From Prevotellaceae bacterium (lineage in GTDB: Bacteria; Bacteroidota; Bacteroidia; Bacteroidales; UBA932), in assembly GCA_031257655.1 (NCBI GenBank), contig JAIROF010000045.1:1-10780 (forward strand): a stretch of 10,780 nucleotides of DNA. The letters are read 5' to 3'. This document shows, in pieces, positions 1 to 6,579 of this stretch. The notes under the pieces are model-generated. The model did not search any database and was not told the origin of the DNA. It saw nothing but the letters and a program-made list of their open reading frames with translations. The stretch's first letter is position 1; the number at the start of each line of letters is the position of its first letter. The position numbers were made by a program, and so were the translations under genes.

Positions 1-1
1 T

Positions 2-118
2 AGTTTTTAGTTTTTAGTTTTTAGTTTTTAGTTTTTAGTTTTTAGTTTTTAGTTTTTAGTTTTTAGTTTTTAGTTTTTAGTTTTTAGTTTTTAGTTTTTA
101 GTTTTTAGTTTTTAGTTT
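2..118. repeat. AGTTTTT heptamer tandem array (16 full copies)
   Basis: Sixteen uninterrupted exact copies of the 7-bp unit AGTTTTT run from 2 to 113, followed by a partial AGTTT at 114-118. The array reaches the left window edge, so its true length is unknown. Because 7 is not a multiple of 3, stop codons fall in all three frames on both strands (TAG on the plus strand, TAA on the minus strand), so it cannot be coding. Exact tandem copies of this kind are expected to vary in number by slipped-strand replication. No function is evident; it lies upstream of the envelope operon but 186 bp from its first start codon. Confidence 0.97.
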
Positions 119-249
119 ATGGGCGGGTGGGTCGCCATTTTCGTAGGGCGTTGCCCTACGAAAATGCTGTCGGGCCTTCAGCCCTATTCCTCCTGCCGAA
201 TTTGCAATTCGGCAGGACATACGGCGACTTTCCGGCGCCGGCAACTTTT
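119..249. repeat. Hairpin block between two AGTTTTT arrays
   Basis: This non-coding segment separates two AGTTTTT tracts and carries several inverted repeats. A perfect 14-bp stem with a 3-nt GTT loop lies at 136-149/153-166. A short GGGC/GCCC stem lies at 172-175/181-184. A perfect 11-bp stem with a TGC loop lies at 192-202/206-216. The 10-bp palindrome CCGGCGCCGG is at 232-241. The 13-mer AATTCGGCAGGAC (206-218), followed closely by CGGCGAC, recurs at 6517-6529 in the other large intergenic region, so at least part of this block belongs to a repeat family. The layout suggests insertion of the block into an existing heptamer array, but no target duplication can be assigned with certainty. 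Confidence 0.85.
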
Positions 250-270
250 AGTTTTTAGTTTTTAGTTTTT
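250..270. repeat. AGTTTTT heptamer array (3 copies)
   Basis: Three exact AGTTTTT units, preceded by TTTT at 246-249, resume the unit seen at 2-118 after the hairpin block. The tract ends 34 bp before the chosen ATG at 305, so copy-number change here could alter promoter spacing or leader length. No convincing Bacteroidota -33/-7 promoter was found around it. Confidence 0.93.
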
Positions 271-304
271 AAAGCCGTTGATAAATATTTTTCTCTTTAA
301 ATTC

Positions 305-1555
305 ATGAAGCCACTACTACTACTGTTAACCAGCGTCCTGATGTTCGGCGTAGCGCTACGCGCTCAGGAAGCGTCGCCCAAGGCGGTCAAAAAGATAGCC
401 GTGCTGGAGCCAACGGCCACAAGCGGCAGCGTTACCACCATGCAAAAGGAAATCATCCGCGGAGCGCTGGAGGAAGCCATCACCAACATGCCTGGCTACG
501 AAGCCTTTACGCGCACGAACATCGACGCTATCGTAAGCGAAATCAACTTTCAGCAAAGCGGCATGGTTGACGACGACCAGCGCAAGCGCATAGGGGTGAT
601 GAGCGGCGCCGAATACATTTGCCTCTCTACGCTCACCGTGGAGAACGACGAATTTTACATCGCGTGCTCGCTGATAGAGGTTGAGAGCGGACGCATAAGC
701 CACACGGCCAACGAGCTGATGCCGGTCACGCCGCGCTCGGCCGTGCTGGAGGGATGCCGGAAGCTCACGCAAAAGCTCATCGGCAGCGCTAAGCCCGCCC
801 CCGTTGTGCGCGACAACCTGCCCGAGCTGGTGCAAATAACCGGCGGCATTTTTACGATGGGGTGCCAAAAATCCGAGTGCGAAAGCGACGAAAAGCCGGC
901 GCACCGCGTGTCGCTCGACGGCTTCAGGCTGAGCAAAACGGAGGTGACCAACGGGCACTACATCACGTTTCTGAACGACCGCAACATCCGCGCCAACGGC
1001 CAGTACAGCGGCAACAAGCTGCTCGAATGGACGCTTCCGGAGGCGCAGGTGGAGTACGTTGACGGAATGTGGCGCGTGAAACCCGGCTACGAAAGCTACC
1101 CCATGGTGCACGTAACGTGGTACGGCGCCTACGAATACTGCAGCTGGGCCGGCGGACGGCTGCCTACCGAAGCGGAGTGGGAGTACGCAGCGCGGGGCGG
1201 CAGCAAGGGTGGCAACACGCGGTACGCCGGCAGCAACGCGGGCGACGAAGTGATGTGGTTTGCCGAAAACAGCGGCATGCGCACCCACGTGGTGGGGGCA
1301 AAGCGCCCCAACGAGCTCAACCTGTACGATATGTGCGGCAACGTGCGGGAGTGGTGCGCCGACTGGTGGGCGCCGGCATACCCCGGAGAAGAGCAAAACA
1401 ACCCTACCGGCGCGCGCTCCGGCGCGTTTCGCGTGCTGCGAGGCGGCGGCTGGAACTACGATGCGCAGTCGTGCCGGGTAACCTTTAGAGACTACTACGC
1501 GCCAAGCGGCAGCGGAAACAACTTTGGCTTCCGCCTGTGGATGCCGGCGCAGTAA
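305..1555 (+). CDS. Exported CsgG/LpoB-like + formylglycine-generating-enzyme-fold (SUMF1) fusion protein
   Basis: The 416-aa protein starts at ATG 305; the frame is open back to TTG 278, but that start would put nine extra residues before a clean signal peptide (residues 1-20, LLLLL core, no lipobox cysteine). Residues about 28-165 (beginning KKIAVLEP) resemble the small alpha/beta domain of CsgG/LpoB-type envelope proteins; this assignment is by fold impression. Residues about 174-414 are an FGE-sulfatase (SUMF1) domain, with GGIFTMG at 180-186, LPTEAEWEYAARGG at 286-299, LYDMCGNVREWCADWW at 340-355, RVLRGGGWNY at 376-385 and the terminal GFRLW. By alignment with human FGE (catalytic Cys336/Cys341), the first cysteine is Tyr385 and only Cys390 remains, so formylglycine formation is unlikely. 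No sulfatase gene is nearby. It is probably a periplasmic structural or binding protein and the first gene of a three-gene operon. Confidence is high for the FGE fold and moderate for the N-terminal domain. Confidence 0.93.
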   Translation: MKPLLLLLTSVLMFGVALRAQEASPKAVKKIAVLEPTATSGSVTTMQKEIIRGALEEAITNMPGYEAFTRTNIDAIVSEINFQQSGMVDDDQRKRIGVMSGAEYICLSTLTVENDEFYIACSLIEVESGRISHTANELMPVTPRSAVLEGCRKLTQKLIGSAKPAPVVRDNLPELVQITGGIFTMGCQKSECESDEKPAHRVSLDGFRLSKTEVTNGHYITFLNDRNIRANGQYSGNKLLEWTLPEAQVEYVDGMWRVKPGYESYPMVHVTWYGAYEYCSWAGGRLPTEAEWEYAARGGSKGGNTRYAGSNAGDEVMWFAENSGMRTHVVGAKRPNELNLYDMCGNVREWCADWWAPAYPGEEQNNPTGARSGAFRVLRGGGWNYDAQSCRVTFRDYYAPSGSGNNFGFRLWMPAQ

Positions 1556-1592
1556 AAGCGCTTTTTTATCACGCCTGAGTTAAGCATAATGT

Positions 1593-1627
1593 GAAATCCG
1601 AAATTTGAATTTTGAAACCCGAATGCC
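1593..1627 (+). repeat. Five GAANNNN heptads abutting the start codon
   Basis: Five successive 7-bp units, GAAATCC, GAAATTT, GAATTTT, GAAACCC and GAATGCC, run directly into the ATG at 1628. Only the GAA is constant. The tract occupies the place of the ribosome-binding site, and no Shine-Dalgarno sequence is visible. It looks like a degenerate heptamer repeat of the GAATTTT type. The rest of the 72-bp gap holds the palindrome AAAAGCGCTTTT (1554-1565), which overlaps the preceding stop codon and is too tight for a normal terminator. Confidence 0.6.
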
Positions 1628-3847
1628 ATGTCGAAGTTTATACCCTACGCCAAAATGCTCTCCACCGTCCTTGCGCTCCACCTTGCGCCGGCGTTTGCCG
1701 ATGCTCAGGAGTTCCTGCGGCAGGATATTTTTCCTGACTTTCAGCAATCCATGCGCTACCCTGCCATGACGCCCGACGGCCAACACCTGATTTTTTTGGC
1801 AAGCAGCGAAACGTCTACTGCGGCCTACCAGTCGCACCTCAACGAAGGAGCCTGGACAGCTCCCGAGCCGTTTGACTTTATCAACGACCTGATGGCCGAA
1901 ACGGGAAGCGAAGTGGGCGGCTTTTCGTTCAACCACGACGGAACAGTGCTCTACTTCCACGCAAAGCTGCGGACGGAGTTCTTCGATATCTTCTACTCCA
2001 AAAAGGTGCGCGGGCAGTGGGGCAGGCCGCAGCGCGTAGGGAAACCCATTTCGGCAGAGGCCGACCTGTTCTCCCCCTCCATTTCGTCGGACAACAAAAC
2101 GCTCTTCGTGCTGCGGGCAAAACCCAGCAGCAAAAAAAATGCCGACCCCTGCAAAGAGCTGCTGCTATTCGAGAAAAATAAGGAGGATAAGTGGGTAGGC
2201 CCCAAGTATCTCCCGCAGGAGTTCAACTTAGGATGCCAGGAAACGCCCTTCTTCTGCGCCGACAACAACATCCTCCTCTTTGCCTCGCGGCGGGAAGCCA
2301 AGAACAGCCTCGGCCAGGAAATAACAGACGGCGAAAGCTACGCCATCTTCCACGCCCGGCGAATAGACGAGGACAACTGGTTCTACCCGGTTTACGTGGA
2401 CGCGCTCAAATCGGAGCTCGACGTGCTATCGCCGGCCCTGAGCAGCACAGGCGACTACTTTTTGGTCAGCGTGAAGCCGAAAAAGAAAAAGCAGCTGCAA
2501 AAAATATACGCCGCCACCCTGCCCGACGATAAAAAACCGGCCAAAACGTTCGTGCTTTCGGGGCGCGTAACCGACCTGTACACCAGCCAGCCCATCGAAA
2601 CAGAAGTCGTGGTGCAGGACGCCGTTACATCGCTCACCAAAGGCGTATTCCCAACAACAGACAACGGGCAATTCTCCATCATCCTCACGCAAGGAGCCTT
2701 CTACAAGGCCGACGTCTCCAAAAAAGGCTACTCACACACCTACTACTACAAAGACCTGTACGCCATTGCCGCCGGCGACAGCACGAAGGAGGCCATCACG
2801 GCAAAGCTGTTCAACCAGGCAACGCTGGAAATCAACGTGTACGACAGCGAGCTGTTCTACCCCCTGCAACCCAACATCCTGATAGTAGATTCGTTTACCA
2901 ACCAGCCGGTAAAGCAGCACAACATCGTCAACGTCTCAAAAGGAAAGTACGAGTGCAACCTGCCCCTGGGACGCACGTACAAAATCCGCGTGGAGTGCGC
3001 CAACTTTGAAACGCAGGAAGCCTACTTCGACCTGAAAACCGACGTTGTGTACAGCCGCTTTGAAAAGAGCCTGGAGCTGGGTGCAGCCCGCCGCATACTT
3101 GTGCTGAACGTGAAAAACAAGAAGGGCGAAAGCATTTTGCCGGTGATGGTGGAGGTGCGCAACCTGACCCGCGACGAAACCAGCATCGTGCTGGTAACGT
3201 ACGACGAAAACGGCAACCCGGTGCTTTCGCTACGCGCCAGCGACACCTACGAGCTGAACGTGTCGAAAAAAGGGTACACCTACTTCAACACCAACATCAC
3301 CGTTAGCCCAACCAGCCCCGGCGGCGGAGCAGGCATGGCCGGCATTGCCGCCGCCGAAGCCGCCGCCGAAGCCGCCGCTGTGGGCAGCACGGAAGGCGCA
3401 GCAAGCCTCACCATTGGCGGCGCCGGCGACGAAGGCCTCCTGATGGAAACGCTGGAAATTGAAGAGGTAGAGCTCGACGAGCTGACAACGCAAACAACAA
3501 TGGTATTCAACAACATCACCTTTGAAACCAACTCGGCGGAGGTCAACACAGAATCGTACGCAGAGCTCAACCGCCTTATCAACTTTATGAAGACTAACCC
3601 CAACATCAAAATCGAAATCTCAGCCCACACCGACGACGTGGGCTCGGAAAGCTTCAACCTTAAGCTCTCCAACAAGCGGGCCGCCTACGTAGAAAACTTC
3701 TTGATAAGCAACGATATCCCAAAGGAAAGCTTAGTATCGAAGGGCTACGGCGAGCTGCAGCCGATAGCGCCAAACACCTCCGACGAAAATCGCGCCCTGA
3801 ACCGCCGCGTTGAAATAAAAATCTTAGAAAATCAAGCAACCGAATAA
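1628..3847 (+). CDS. PD40 beta-propeller / carboxypeptidase-regulatory-like / OmpA envelope protein
   Basis: The 739-aa protein has a signal peptide (residues 1-27, cleavage near ADAQ, no lipobox). Residues about 35-300 show PD40/TolB-like propeller blades (e.g. MTPDGQHLIF, FNHDGTVLYF, SISSDNKTLF). Residues about 306-560 form two or three carboxypeptidase-regulatory-like beta domains, with SGRVTDLYTSQPI at 311-323 and VSKKGY at both 363-368 and 545-550. A Gly/Ala-rich linker (564-600) and an acidic stretch (607-619) follow. The C-terminal OmpA peptidoglycan-binding domain (625-735) keeps HTDD at 667-670 with the expected Asp, and NRRVEI at 725-730 with the expected Arg. The architecture recalls T9SS protein PorE but lacks that protein's N-terminal TPR and lipid anchor, so no gene name is given. 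It probably links an envelope complex to peptidoglycan. The linker is encoded by two exact 12-bp units plus a partial at 3347-3379, a likely site of length variation. The next gene starts 13 bp downstream. Confidence 0.93.
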   Translation: MSKFIPYAKMLSTVLALHLAPAFADAQEFLRQDIFPDFQQSMRYPAMTPDGQHLIFLASSETSTAAYQSHLNEGAWTAPEPFDFINDLMAETGSEVGGFSFNHDGTVLYFHAKLRTEFFDIFYSKKVRGQWGRPQRVGKPISAEADLFSPSISSDNKTLFVLRAKPSSKKNADPCKELLLFEKNKEDKWVGPKYLPQEFNLGCQETPFFCADNNILLFASRREAKNSLGQEITDGESYAIFHARRIDEDNWFYPVYVDALKSELDVLSPALSSTGDYFLVSVKPKKKKQLQKIYAATLPDDKKPAKTFVLSGRVTDLYTSQPIETEVVVQDAVTSLTKGVFPTTDNGQFSIILTQGAFYKADVSKKGYSHTYYYKDLYAIAAGDSTKEAITAKLFNQATLEINVYDSELFYPLQPNILIVDSFTNQPVKQHNIVNVSKGKYECNLPLGRTYKIRVECANFETQEAYFDLKTDVVYSRFEKSLELGAARRILVLNVKNKKGESILPVMVEVRNLTRDETSIVLVTYDENGNPVLSLRASDTYELNVSKKGYTYFNTNITVSPTSPGGGAGMAGIAAAEAAAEAAAVGSTEGAASLTIGGAGDEGLLMETLEIEEVELDELTTQTTMVFNNITFETNSAEVNTESYAELNRLINFMKTNPNIKIEISAHTDDVGSESFNLKLSNKRAAYVENFLISNDIPKESLVSKGYGELQPIAPNTSDENRALNRRVEIKILENQATE

Positions 3848-3860
3848 ACAACAATGCGCC

Positions 3861-6047
3861 ATGATACGAAAACTGCTATTTACCTGCTTTCTGCTACCGC
3901 CGGTTGCCCTGCACACCGCCCTTGCGCAGCCAAAGTATAAGGAAATTTACGAAGCAATACAGGACATGAACGACCTCGAAGCGTTTCAGGTGCTGTTTGC
4001 CTACCAAACCGCCACCACGTCCAAAGATTTTGTCAACGTGAACGGCTACTACCAAATGGGCCTGATAACCCAAAGGCTGATGCGCCGCTACGACCCGTTT
4101 GTGGAATCGACCAAGGTGGCGCAAAGCATATCCGACGCCAAAACATACCTTTCGCTCACGCTGCACACCTTTAACGAAAAGGAGGCGCGAAGAAACAAGG
4201 ACTACTACAAGGCTTCGCCGGAGCCGTGGACTTACGAAAGCATCCGGCAGGACGTTGAAGCGCGCCTGGCGGACGTGGAGGAGTACAAAAAACACTTTGA
4301 GCAAAACGTGGAATACCTCACCGCCTCCATACGCAAGTACAACGCCTGCATCACAACCTTCGGCAAAATCAACGAGCAGAACAGCCGCCTCAACGACCTG
4401 TACTTTCTGGTAGACGCCGAGCTCCGGCAAAACCTGAAAGACCTGCAGCTCAACTTCGACTCCACCCGCTACTACCTCGACCAGCTCAAGCATTCGCTGG
4501 AAGCGTACCCCATGTCGGGCTACAAGATAAGCTACACGCTTCAACCCATCCCGGTGTACCGGCTGAACGGCCTCACCTCCTCCAACCTCCTCTCCGACAA
4601 CGCCGCCCTGTGGGACTACACCTCGTGGGTGAACGCCTTCAACAGAATGCTCAACACCGACGTGGCCTTTCTGTACAACAAAACCGAAGAAATACACAAA
4701 ACCAACGTCGGCCTCATTGCGCAGCTTAGCAACGGCGACCCGTCGGGCGCAGCCCCCGCCTACGCCATCGACCCAAAGGTGCTCAACAAGATATACCAGT
4801 ACGACTTTAACTCGGTGGTTGCGCCCCTGCTCAAGTATCAGGAGGAAAAAATACGGCTGCTCTACCACAGCGCAACCAACGTGACGGACAAAAGCCTCTT
4901 TGCCGCCAACAGCCTGGCAAAATCAACGAGCTACTACTACGACCTGGTGCTCAAAAAGCAGGCCGCCGACTCGGCGCTGACGCGCACGCTGAGCAAGGCA
5001 ACGCCCGACGCCCTCAAAAAGTATGACCGCTTCTTTATGAGCAGCTACCAGAGCTTTCCCGGCTTTCAAAGCTACCTGAAGGGCGAGGCAACGCTCAACG
5101 ACCAGCTGCTGCGCACCTCGCTGAATACCTACAAAAACAACGTTCTGGGGCAGGTGAACGCGGCGGTAAAAAGCCCCGCCATCGCCTACAAAACCGACCA
5201 GCTGTACACCGACCTCGTTTTGCCCGACAAGCTGACCCAACCGGGCTACTACATCCACTCCAAGCTGACGCTGCCCGACCAAAAAGTGCTGGTTGCCGGC
5301 TCGCACCTCAGCGCACAGGGCAACGTTGCGCCGTTTGCCGCGCTGCTGAGCAGCCCCGAAAATGTGGAGTGGCTCACCACCTTCCCCCGTAAGGACGAGG
5401 CGGGCTTTGGCGTGCTGACCGGGCAATCCGACAACGGCTACGCCGTGGTAGTGGCCAGCGGCAGCAAGGCGGAGACCAACGCCAGCTACCTCTACCTGCT
5501 GAGCGACAAGGGCAGCATAGCCAAAGAGCACCGGCTGCCCCCTACCGCCATGCCGCGCAAGCTCATCTACGACGACATCGGCGGGACATTCCTGCTGGCC
5601 TTTAAGGGCGATGGCTTTTCGCCGTACAGCATGACCGGCGACGCCCTGCAGCTGCTCATGCTCTCCTCCGCCACCCTGACGGAGGTGTGGAGCAACACCT
5701 TGCAGTTCTCCGGCTACCTGTCGAACATTATCAGAACAAACGACAGGTTCTACGTCTACGGCGCCTACAGCGAGCTGGTAGACGCCACCGGAGGCAACAT
5801 CGCTGCCGGCAACCGAAAGGTAAGCGCCTTTGCCTACCCCATCGACGCCGAAGGGCAGTGGAGCGCGCTAAAAACGTTCGACGCCGACTTTTCCTACTAC
5901 CCCCTGCTGGTCTCGAAAATCAGCAACGAGTACGTGGAGATGATAGCCGTGAAGGACGCGCCGCCTACAAGAAGCGAAAGCGCCGGCCAAAGCTCCTGCT
6001 ACATGGTGATTTCGGCAAATAACGACGTGCACTACCGCCAAAACTGA
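3861..6047 (+). CDS. Unrecognised exported protein, predicted helical N-half and beta-rich C-half
   Basis: The 728-aa protein begins with a signal peptide (residues 1-23, cleavage after ALA or ALAQ, no lipobox). I do not recognise its family. Residues about 24-450 look mostly helical, with a TPR-like stretch at 63-80 (YYQMGLITQRLMRRYDPF) and charged helices at 130-215 and 320-430. Residues about 455-725 alternate short hydrophobic strands with turn motifs (KVLVAGSHL, GYAVVVASG, GTFLLAFKGDG, RFYVYGAY), which suggests a degenerate beta-propeller. Only 13 bp separate it from the OmpA-domain gene, so the two are almost certainly cotranscribed. Together this pair carries helical repeat, propeller, carboxypeptidase-regulatory-like and OmpA parts similar to those in the single T9SS protein PorE; that they act together is inference. 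An out-of-frame ATG at 3853 precedes the chosen start and is ignored. No clear intrinsic terminator follows, only T runs at 6054-6059 and 6069-6075. Confidence 0.88.
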   Translation: MIRKLLFTCFLLPPVALHTALAQPKYKEIYEAIQDMNDLEAFQVLFAYQTATTSKDFVNVNGYYQMGLITQRLMRRYDPFVESTKVAQSISDAKTYLSLTLHTFNEKEARRNKDYYKASPEPWTYESIRQDVEARLADVEEYKKHFEQNVEYLTASIRKYNACITTFGKINEQNSRLNDLYFLVDAELRQNLKDLQLNFDSTRYYLDQLKHSLEAYPMSGYKISYTLQPIPVYRLNGLTSSNLLSDNAALWDYTSWVNAFNRMLNTDVAFLYNKTEEIHKTNVGLIAQLSNGDPSGAAPAYAIDPKVLNKIYQYDFNSVVAPLLKYQEEKIRLLYHSATNVTDKSLFAANSLAKSTSYYYDLVLKKQAADSALTRTLSKATPDALKKYDRFFMSSYQSFPGFQSYLKGEATLNDQLLRTSLNTYKNNVLGQVNAAVKSPAIAYKTDQLYTDLVLPDKLTQPGYYIHSKLTLPDQKVLVAGSHLSAQGNVAPFAALLSSPENVEWLTTFPRKDEAGFGVLTGQSDNGYAVVVASGSKAETNASYLYLLSDKGSIAKEHRLPPTAMPRKLIYDDIGGTFLLAFKGDGFSPYSMTGDALQLLMLSSATLTEVWSNTLQFSGYLSNIIRTNDRFYVYGAYSELVDATGGNIAAGNRKVSAFAYPIDAEGQWSALKTFDADFSYYPLLVSKISNEYVEMIAVKDAPPTRSESAGQSSCYMVISANNDVHYRQN

Positions 6048-6098
6048 GCGAATTTTTTGAGCTAATTCTTTTTTTGAGGTGCTATGAAAAGATTGCAT

Positions 6099-6151
6099 AG
6101 CCAATCTCCTACAGGTCTCCCGCATGGCGGTGGTACGGTGGGAGATTGGCT
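6099..6151. repeat. 11-bp inverted repeat with inner hairpin
   Basis: Arms AGCCAATCTCC (6099-6109) and GGAGATTGGCT (6141-6151) are perfectly complementary. They enclose a small CCGC-ATG-GCGG hairpin at 6120-6130. The element begins 51 bp after the stop codon of the upstream operon and leads straight into the first copy of the 32-bp unit at 6154. It could terminate or stabilise the operon transcript, but no U-tract follows, so a repeat-element origin is equally likely. Confidence 0.7.
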
Positions 6152-6153
6152 GT

Positions 6154-6185
6154 ACTTGCTTAACCGTATGCTTTAGCATACGGAT
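6154..6185 (+). repeat. 32-bp palindrome-bearing unit, copy 1
   Basis: This unit contains the hairpin CCGTATGCTTTAGCATACGG (6164-6183; 9-bp stem, TT loop) preceded by ACTTGCTTAA. The same 32 bases occur exactly at 6231-6262 and, inverted, at 6465-6496. A further 9-bp stem follows immediately at 6186-6194/6208-6216 (ACGGCCTAC and GTAGGCCGT). Three exact copies within about 340 bp of non-coding DNA mark this as an interspersed repeat. Confidence 0.93.
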
Positions 6186-6304
6186 ACGGCCTACCCGCCT
6201 TCTCCCCGTAGGCCGTCCCGCAGGGACGACACTTGCTTAACCGTATGCTTTAGCATACGGATCAAGTGCCCGGAAAGCAGGCATCCGGGTCGTCCCGCAG
6301 ATAA

Positions 6305-6338
6305 GGTCATTTGACACTCTGCGAGCGTCAAAATGACC
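6305..6338. repeat. Imperfect inverted repeat with TGC loop
   Basis: GGTCATTTGACACTC and GAGCGTCAAAATGACC pair around a TGC loop with one mismatch and a one-base bulge. This is the left of two hairpins inside the large palindrome. Its TCATTTGACA core resembles the CCATTTGACA arm of the neighbouring hairpin at 6349-6424, so the two may share ancestry. Confidence 0.85.
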
Positions 6339-6348
6339 ACATCTCGCT

Positions 6349-6424
6349 TGTGCCATTTGACACTGTTCCAGACATTTACAAAATTTTGCAATAGCAAAAT
6401 TTTGTAAATTTGTCAAATGGCACA
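6349..6424. repeat. Two-tier hairpin (14-bp outer stem, 16-bp inner stem)
   Basis: The outer arms TGTGCCATTTGACA (6349-6362) and TGTCAAATGGCACA (6411-6424) are perfectly complementary. Inside, ATTTACAAAATTTTGC (6374-6389) and its complement (6394-6409) form a perfect 16-bp stem with an AATA loop. An 11-nt bulge (6363-6373) separates the tiers on the left and one base on the right. It sits near the centre of the 302-bp palindrome and should fold strongly as RNA from either strand. Confidence 0.93.
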
Positions 6425-6516
6425 AACTGCGGGACGGCCTGCGGAGGGAAAGAGCGCCTGCCGTATCCGTATGCTAAAGCATACGGTTAAGCAAGTGCCG
6501 TCCCTGCGGGACGGGA

Positions 6517-6563
6517 AATTCGGCAGGACGGGATACCGGCGACCTACAGCGCTACGCCGAGCG
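6517..6563. repeat. Module shared with other intergenic regions
   Basis: AATTCGGCAGGAC at 6517-6529, followed by CGGCGAC at 6537-6543, matches the hairpin block near the left edge of the window (206-218 and 224-230) with different spacing. The 14-mer CGCTACGCCGAGCG at 6550-6563 recurs exactly and in the same orientation at 7668-7681, so the beta-barrel gene lies between two copies. The 14-mer itself can form a CGCT/AGCG stem. Confidence 0.85.
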
Positions 6564-6579
6564 GGGTTTTCTGCTGATG

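Larger units (their letters stand above)
6213..6514. repeat. 302-bp composite palindrome with 88-bp inverted arms
   Basis: The left arm (6213-6300) and the inverse of the right arm (6427-6514) are both 88 bases long. The outer 50 bases match with one mismatch, the next 28 are unrelated but equal in length, and the inner 10 (CGTCCCGCAG) match again. Each arm includes its own small hairpins: a CCGTCCC-type stem with a GCA or TGC loop at the outer end, and the 32-bp unit at 6231-6262 or 6465-6496. The left variable block also has a CCCGGA/TCCGGG stem (6269-6274/6284-6289). The centre (6301-6426) holds two more hairpins. Apparent short ORFs here are by-products of the repeat. No transposase is present; it may be a non-autonomous or REP/BIME-like element. 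Confidence 0.92.

Noticed and set aside
2..118. Telomere-like repeat (TTTTTAG resembles TTTAGGG-type telomeric units)
   Set aside because: The window encodes bacterial proteins, the array is internal to at least one side, lacks G-runs, and bacterial replicon ends do not use such telomeres.
119..166. Possible G-quadruplex at GGGCGGGTGGG
   Set aside because: Only three close G-runs are present; the fourth GGG is about 17 bases away and is part of a perfect hairpin stem.
286..293. TATTTTTC as a Bacteroidota -7 box (TAnnTTTG) for the first gene
   Set aside because: It lacks the final G and would leave a leader of only a few bases before the ATG at 305.
356..1396. Long minus-strand ORF opposite the FGE-fold gene (346 codons), and a similar one at 3894-4868 opposite the third gene
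   Set aside because: The plus-strand frames have clear domains and signal peptides; the antisense frames are low-complexity shadows caused by GC-rich codon usage.
1554..1567. AAAAGCGCTTTTTT as an intrinsic terminator after the first gene
   Set aside because: The palindrome has no room for a loop beyond GCGC or AGCGCT and would form only a 3-4 bp A-T stem, and the next gene is only 72 bp away in the same direction.
6051..6075. Terminator after the third gene from GAATT/AATTC and T runs
   Set aside because: The stem is only 5 bp, AT-rich, and the T runs are in the loop or after a gap; support is too weak.
6154..6514. CRISPR array
   Set aside because: The repeat copies differ in orientation and spacing, the intervening segments are themselves palindromic, and no cas genes are present.
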